Shown here piece by piece: positions 59,589 to 64,000 of a stretch of 64,000 bases of DNA. A model generated the notes under the pieces. That model saw nothing but the letters and a program-made list of their open reading frames with translations, was not told the origin of the DNA and made no database searches. The stretch is taken from assembly GCA_947304155.1 (NCBI GenBank), contig CAMZAD010000001.1, positions 1 through 64,000 on the forward strand. The letters are read 5' to 3'. The position numbers and the translations under genes were made by a program. This stretch comes from an uncultured Candidatus Saccharibacteria bacterium. Lineage in GTDB: Bacteria > Patescibacteriota > Saccharimonadia > Saccharimonadales > Saccharimonadaceae. Within the stretch, counting starts at the first letter, position 1. Each line of letters begins with the position of its first letter.

Positions 59589-62500
59589 ATGGATGGTAAT
59601 GACGATTCACGAAATAGCTGGTATGAAAATCTCCAGGATGGCAAGCTAGATAAGCCATCTGAATTGTCTGAGCCTAATACTGATGACGGTGGCGATGATG
59701 GCTCTGAAGGTTCGAATGACCGTAATGATAGCGCAAAGAAAAGCGGACGTTTAGCTGAAAAATTGGCGATGGCCAACAAAGTTGGTAGCAACCCGTTTGG
59801 GTGGAGTATGAGGGACGCTGTTAATGATGCACGTGAGGCTGAGAAAAATGGTTCTAACTCTGGATTTAAAAATAATGTTAAGGGCCGTTCACTTGAAGAT
59901 ACGGTTGCAAAGACGATGCCTGGCGGTAAGATGCTTGCAAAACAAGCTAAAAAAATGGGGCCGTTCGGTACAATTTTACTTGTCATCGTCGCGTTAGTCG
60001 GTATTGTTGCTGGTACGCAAAGTCTTGCTCCGTTTGGTATTGTTGCGAATGGTTTGGAGCGCTTTAATTTCCTCAGAACTTCGATGAATAAACGCACCAC
60101 ATATTTCCAGCGATTTATGTTTAGTAGTGATAGAAATAAGCCAATTACGAAGAACGCTGGGATTTTTGGAACTGAGAAATTTACGTTTGGTGTTGGCATG
60201 AAGAGCCGCCTAAGTAAGCAAGGCATTACCGTTATGTCTGAGGGTGGCGCAAAGTTTATGGTTTATAAAGATGGTGACACGATTTTTGCGATTACTGCAA
60301 ATGATGCGGATATTGGGAAAATACCAAATAGTGTAGATATCGATGGTAAAAGGGTGGAAATAACCAGAAAGACGAATTTAGATACAGCGCTGAAGGAGTC
60401 TGGTGGCTTTTTGGATGCGTTAGATAGGGGCACGAGGACGTTGAAGGGGCATATTGCCGGGTGGTTTGATGATACTTCGGAGATGTTACATAAGAAGGTT
60501 TTGAAAAATAGTAGGAACAAATTCAAGGATGCGACTGGTGGTGAGAGTGAGGAAGATATTGCTAAGCTCGCTCGAAGTGAAGGTATGGATGAGGGGATGG
60601 GTAATACCGATGCTGTAGTTGGGGATGATGATCATAATGAGAAGAGTGGGTTGACCGAAATTAGTGAAGAAACGAAGACGGGGAGAGATGGAAAACCCAT
60701 AATCGTAGAAAATACCACGGATGTACCAATAAGCGATGATGGTGTAGCTGCAAGTAAGGGTAAGACCAGAACGTCGAAAGCTGTTATGAACCAACAGACT
60801 AAAGAAGCGATAAACTCTAAAGTAAACAAGATGTCTAGGGCTACCGGAGCGGCTAATTTGGTCTGTGCTGTTACAAAAATACTGTCTTCAATCAATCAAA
60901 TTATGGCTGGTATTCATATTGCCACTATCTTAAATCATGCGATGGCCTTTCTTGAAGTTGAGGATAAAGCTAAAGCTGGTGACTCTAAGGGTGAGCTTTC
61001 GACATATATGAATAAGATGTATGAGAAGGGCGATACAGTTGTTTATAATGCAGATGGTCAGGAAGAAATAGTAAAAAGTGGCACCTCATCGATGGAAGCT
61101 GCTCCGATTTTGGAATTATTTAGTGATGGTAAATATAAGACCGGTTCTGATGAAGCTTCAAGGAAAATTGCAGATGAATTTAGTCTAGATAGCGTATCGA
61201 TATTATCTAAAAAAACAATGCAGGGTGGAGGCTTCTTAAGTGCAGTAATGAATAGTGGCATTTCAAGCAAGATAATTGGGGATGCCGAAAAGGCTGCAAA
61301 AGATTTTCAGAGAGGAGCAACTTTTTATGGTACTTGTCTTTTTACGCAAGCTGGTGCTGCTGCGGCAAATACCATAGCTGATTTAGTATTAGTCTTTACC
61401 ACGGCTGGGGTTGGAAATATTGTTAAGGAACTCGCGAAGAATGCTGTTAAGGCCGTCAAAGCAGTGGCAATATCTACAATTGCTTCTTTGGCGCTTGCAG
61501 CGGTCATTCCGCATATTGCAAAATGGTTAATGACGGATTTTCTAGAGGATGCCTTAGGTGAATATGGAGGGTATGCGGTTGCCCTTGGTATGCAATCGTA
61601 TATGGGTAAAAATCAGCAAAAGAGTTCTGGCTTGCCAGCCACAAAGGATACCATAATGGCATTTTATCAGGTTCATCAAGAAGTGGTTGCTGCTGAGGCT
61701 GAATACGAAAGAAAGCAACACTCTCCATTTGATGTAACAAATAAATATACCTTCCTTGGTTCGATTATTAATTCCCTGGTGCCGATGGCAGCAACAATGG
61801 GCTCTCCAATTACTACTATTTCAAAGACGATGACAACGGTTGGTAGTTCGATTGGTAGTATTCTTCCGACAGCAAGTGCTGAGGGTGAGGTTGAATTTAA
61901 AGGTTCATTGAAATATGACTGTAGCGGACTTTCAAATATTGGCGCAGTTGGTAATGCCGCTTGTGATGCATATTACATTACTGATGTCTCAACTATCGAT
62001 GAAGACCCAATTGACGTGTTTAATGCCGTAGCAAAGAGTGATCCAAATAACTTCTATGATGCTACCGAGGATGACCCTAATCCAAAGATTAATCCAGATT
62101 CAAAATTAGGAAAATGGGCTATGGCTTGTGCTGCACGTGACTCTCAGTTTGGCTTGGTTGATAGTAACGTTATTAATGCCGTACAATTAATAAATACTGG
62201 AAATACTACACTTGATGCGGTTGTGAGCGGCGGTGTTAGCTTGGTTCCGTTTGTTGGTGACGCAGTGGATATTTATAACGCCGCAAAGGAAGGATCTGTC
62301 CTTGATTGGGCTACTGGTGAAAACTGTGTAAAAGAAGAGTATAAGTACTATTCAAGATACTCTGAAGACCAACGCTTGATGGAATCTGCTGGTGTTATCA
62401 AACAGTCTGCAGTCACTGCACTTTTGAATGATTACTACGACAAGAACCCAATTGATGATTCATATGAAGGTACAATCGCTAGATATTCTGGTATGACTAA

Positions 62501-62708
62501 AGATGAAGTCACTGAGGTGCTTGCTGCGATTGACTATGTGCAATTTATAGCTGAATATGAACCAAAGGGTTATGGTCCAGAACTTCCAATTGAAGAACCA
62601 AGTAATTATATTTTTGAAAGTAATGAGGTGGTTGCGTATAACAGTCCGATCATCCTAAATAAGAGTAGTGAATTTGCCGATATAAGAAATAGAACACTAA
62701 TTGTCTAG
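59589..62708 (+). CDS. large multi-pass membrane protein, possible secretion component
   Basis: 1039 residues, start at ATG 59589 since the track's ATG (59583) lies before the predicted +1. The order is: acidic, Asn/Ser-rich cytoplasmic start; membrane segment near 125-150 (FGTILLVIVALVGIVAG); a soluble domain with a DGDTIFAITANDADIGK beta part; a hydrophobic region around 420-450 (NQIMAGIHIATILNHAMAF); a strongly hydrophobic block near 585-650 (LVLVFTTAGVG...TIASLALAAVIPHIAKWL); another near 725-765; and an outside domain with paired cysteines. The size and spread are like polytopic type IV secretion proteins of the VirB6 class, but no diagnostic motif is seen. Unknown function. Confidence 0.7.
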   Translation: MDGNDDSRNSWYENLQDGKLDKPSELSEPNTDDGGDDGSEGSNDRNDSAKKSGRLAEKLAMANKVGSNPFGWSMRDAVNDAREAEKNGSNSGFKNNVKGRSLEDTVAKTMPGGKMLAKQAKKMGPFGTILLVIVALVGIVAGTQSLAPFGIVANGLERFNFLRTSMNKRTTYFQRFMFSSDRNKPITKNAGIFGTEKFTFGVGMKSRLSKQGITVMSEGGAKFMVYKDGDTIFAITANDADIGKIPNSVDIDGKRVEITRKTNLDTALKESGGFLDALDRGTRTLKGHIAGWFDDTSEMLHKKVLKNSRNKFKDATGGESEEDIAKLARSEGMDEGMGNTDAVVGDDDHNEKSGLTEISEETKTGRDGKPIIVENTTDVPISDDGVAASKGKTRTSKAVMNQQTKEAINSKVNKMSRATGAANLVCAVTKILSSINQIMAGIHIATILNHAMAFLEVEDKAKAGDSKGELSTYMNKMYEKGDTVVYNADGQEEIVKSGTSSMEAAPILELFSDGKYKTGSDEASRKIADEFSLDSVSILSKKTMQGGGFLSAVMNSGISSKIIGDAEKAAKDFQRGATFYGTCLFTQAGAAAANTIADLVLVFTTAGVGNIVKELAKNAVKAVKAVAISTIASLALAAVIPHIAKWLMTDFLEDALGEYGGYAVALGMQSYMGKNQQKSSGLPATKDTIMAFYQVHQEVVAAEAEYERKQHSPFDVTNKYTFLGSIINSLVPMAATMGSPITTISKTMTTVGSSIGSILPTASAEGEVEFKGSLKYDCSGLSNIGAVGNAACDAYYITDVSTIDEDPIDVFNAVAKSDPNNFYDATEDDPNPKINPDSKLGKWAMACAARDSQFGLVDSNVINAVQLINTGNTTLDAVVSGGVSLVPFVGDAVDIYNAAKEGSVLDWATGENCVKEEYKYYSRYSEDQRLMESAGVIKQSAVTALLNDYYDKNPIDDSYEGTIARYSGMTKDEVTEVLAAIDYVQFIAEYEPKGYGPELPIEEPSNYIFESNEVVAYNSPIILNKSSEFADIRNRTLIV

Positions 62709-62712
62709 GTAT

Positions 62713-62746
62713 GAAAAAAGGATGCTTTTTATAAGCATCCTTTTTA
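62713..62746. terminator. bidirectional terminator
   Basis: AAAAAAGGATGCTT / AAGCATCCTTTTT between convergent genes. Confidence 0.9.
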
Positions 62747-62758
62747 AGGAGGGGGTAG

Positions 62759-63484
62759 TTAATATCTCTCGATTTTTTCTTCGAATTTGATATTGGCGTT
62801 GTCAAGCTCGTTTCTTAGCGCTTCACTTGGCGTATCATTTTTTACGGCCTTAATAGCTGTATTGATAGCCAATTCAACAGCTGATAGGTTGAGACTAGTT
62901 AGAGCTAAGCCATCATTATTTACTGTTATAGGAGTTTTTCCTGATACATCAATAATGTGGAAATCGTAGCTGTGACTAGTCTTGTACTGTTCTGCAGCGC
63001 AAACATCATACAGGTAAATCGTGTATGACGCTATCGTAATGCCCCAGGTCGCACCGTCGTCTGAACCGTACATAACACAGTACTGGTCAATAGCTCCGTT
63101 GTTATCCGTATCCTGTTCGAAGAGCCGATACGGATTAGTGCTTTCAAGGTATTCCTTGAGGTCAAAGGAATTATTTTCATAATCCCAATATGACGTGAAT
63201 ACCTTGCTGTTGACTACTTCGCCGTTCTCATCGACGTAGGCTCCAGAAGCGGTATATACAGGCTCGGACGTACTAACGGTATTATTGCCGTCGTCAGTCG
63301 AAGTCGGCATAACTTCTGTTGCAATTTCGGATTCCTGGGTTTCGATTCCCTGAGTGGGAATCGAGGTCTCATCTATCGTAACCTCCGCAATAGGAGGATT
63401 CTTCTTTCCGCAACCGGTAAGGGTAGCGGAGAGAGCGATAATAACAACAACAGTTACAAAGAAAGATCTATTCATTTTCTTCAT
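62759..63484 (-). CDS. small lipoprotein
   Basis: 241 residues. The signal peptide MKKMNRSFFVTVVVIIALSATLTGC ends in a standard lipobox (LTGC), then GKKNPP and a Thr/Ser/Glu-rich stalk, then a folded domain with FEQDTDNNGAIDQYCVMYG, a calcium-loop-like DxDxNG stretch. The GCGKK after the lipobox is the same as in the 20731 protein. It has a full promoter (TTGCAT, 17 nt, TATAAT at 63531-63559) and AAGGAGGG. Function unknown; likely anchored outside the cell membrane and perhaps Ca-binding. Confidence 0.8.
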   Translation of the reverse strand: MKKMNRSFFVTVVVIIALSATLTGCGKKNPPIAEVTIDETSIPTQGIETQESEIATEVMPTSTDDGNNTVSTSEPVYTASGAYVDENGEVVNSKVFTSYWDYENNSFDLKEYLESTNPYRLFEQDTDNNGAIDQYCVMYGSDDGATWGITIASYTIYLYDVCAAEQYKTSHSYDFHIIDVSGKTPITVNNDGLALTSLNLSAVELAINTAIKAVKNDTPSEALRNELDNANIKFEEKIERY

Positions 63485-63530
63485 ATCTTATTCCCTCCTT
63501 TTTAGTGTACTACCCCCTTGGTTGATTCTT

Positions 63531-63559
63531 ATTATACCACAAAATGCTTGAAAATGCAA
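63531..63559 (-). promoter_or_regulatory. promoter of the lipoprotein gene
   Basis: TTGCAT, 17 nt, TATAAT on the minus strand. Confidence 0.65.
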
Positions 63560-63611
63560 GTGGTTATCGTATTTTTGGTAAAATTACCCCTGTAAAATTG
63601 AATAAACTAAA

Positions 63612-63644
63612 AAGAAAAAAGGACGCTTAAAGAGGCGTCCCAAA
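63612..63644 (-). terminator. terminator after the 32-residue peptide gene
   Basis: GGGACGCC / GCGTCC stem with TTTTTTC in the minus direction. Confidence 0.85.
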
Positions 63645-63668
63645 ATAAAAGAATAATTAGAAATCTGT

Positions 63669-63767
63669 CTACATGGCGATTAAGCCAGCGACAAGGATAA
63701 TAAGAGAAACGATGTAAACTAGTGGATCTTCTTTAAATCTTTTAATGATTTTTTTGACACACTTCAT
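63669..63767 (-). CDS. 32-residue single-pass membrane peptide
   Basis: MKCVKKIIKRFKEDPLVYIVSLIILVAGLIAM: a basic helix and one membrane helix. I use the ATG at 63767, since AAAGGAGGAG is right before it; the 62-codon track ORF extends over the promoter (TATAAT at 63826-63831). With its own promoter, SD and terminator it appears to be a real gene. The function is unknown; small amphipathic membrane peptides can be toxins, or subunits of envelope complexes. Confidence 0.65.
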   Translation of the reverse strand: MKCVKKIIKRFKEDPLVYIVSLIILVAGLIAM

Positions 63768-63941
63768 TTTTTCTCCTCCTTTAAGGTGCAAGTTTTTGCC
63801 TGGAAGTTTTTGGCAAGATTTTCTAATTATACTATAAAACATAAAAAATACAAGCACTTTGACGCGGGTGCTTGTATTTTAAATGAATTCGTCGAAATGA
63901 AGTGGTTTTTGTTGACTTCCTAGATGTTGACCCCTGATTAA

Positions 63942-64000
63942 TTAGTCGTGCACAAGAGCGGTACGAACTGCGTTAAGACGATGTAAGACCTTATCGCGAC
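63942..64000 (-). CDS. C-terminal end of a gene running off the window
   Basis: One minus-strand frame is open from the window edge to a TAA, reading RDKVLHRLNAVRTALVHD. The look is that of a helical protein end, but 18 residues are too few to name a family. Confidence 0.4.
   Translation of the reverse strand, partial: RDKVLHRLNAVRTALVHD

Noticed and set aside
1-64000. CRISPR arrays, insertion sequences, integrated phage
   Set aside because: No regularly spaced repeats, no transposase or integrase gene, no terminal inverted repeats with target duplications were found.
1-64000. Recoding of UGA as Gly or Trp
   Set aside because: sufC and sufU end in TGA at the expected protein length and no gene reads through in-frame TGA.

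Overview
The window looks like chromosomal DNA of a small-genome candidate-phyla (Patescibacteria/CPR) bacterium, most likely a Saccharibacterium (TM7). The basis is the gene style rather than any database search: compact enzymes (MetK, Fmt, RelA and FtsI are all shorter than usual), short acidic Patescibacteria-type helical proteins, FISUMP, InlB-repeat and DUF11 surface proteins with LPxTG-like tails, a TraG/VirD4-like ATPase, and a eukaryotic/IleS2-type IleRS. UGA is used as a normal stop (sufC and sufU, for example), which argues against the UGA=Gly lineages (SR1/Gracilibacteria).

Layout. 0-5.4 kb: tRNA-Asn (cut by the window edge), metK, a compact SUF operon sufC-sufB-sufS-sufU with no sufD, and a small acidic protein. 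5.4-9 kb: def-fmt and priA on the minus strand, flanking a candidate structured RNA (6S-like). 9-13.2 kb: a winged-helix regulator with recJ, rpsU, two tandem adenylate-kinase-like genes, and map. 13.3-19.5 kb: ftsA, ftsZ, an NrdR that has lost its zinc ribbon, a thioredoxin-fold protein, and ileS. 19.5-31.5 kb: an A-rich leader with a 38-codon ORF, an envelope module (acidic protein, lipoprotein-like protein, DUF11 surface protein), an ATP-grasp enzyme, rplU, parA-parB, a glycine-rich/InlB-repeat surface protein, and a short-ORF RNA locus. 31.5-41.1 kb: relA/spoT, ftsI, mraY, ftsW, murG, an ftsQ-like gene, rsmH and an ftsL-like gene, interrupted by two structured intergenic regions with tiny ORFs. 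41.1-46.9 kb: rnhA, a CYTH enzyme, a KwaB-like (DUF4868) protein, infB and a FISUMP surface protein. 46.9-47.9 kb is a gene-free convergent gap. 47.9-54.8 kb (minus): a type IV secretion/coupling ATPase, a sigma4-HARE-HTH regulator and topA. 54.8-55.2 kb is an orphan RNA of about 350 nt. 55.3-64 kb: dprA, pth, der, tRNA-Glu, a large membrane protein, a lipoprotein, a 32-residue membrane peptide and a partial CDS.

How it fits together. Most genes are core: translation (def, fmt, map, ileS, infB, pth, der, rpsU, rplU), division and wall synthesis (ftsA/Z/I/W, mraY, murG, rsmH), Fe-S assembly, replication and recombination (priA, recJ, topA, dprA, parAB), and stringent response. The accessory content is the secreted/surface proteins, the secretion ATPase and the CYTH-KwaB pair.

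Three signals run across the window. (1) About 18 genes have a TATAAT-like -10 box placed so that transcription would start 0-4 nt before the start codon, which predicts leaderless mRNAs and corrects several ORF starts. (2) The 8-mer ACAGGGGT (either strand) occurs about 16 times by eye, with a tight cluster at 47.61-47.74 kb. (3) Several long intergenic gaps carry promoter-led, highly structured RNA candidates without a family I can recognise. All calls come from reading the sequence; no searches were run.
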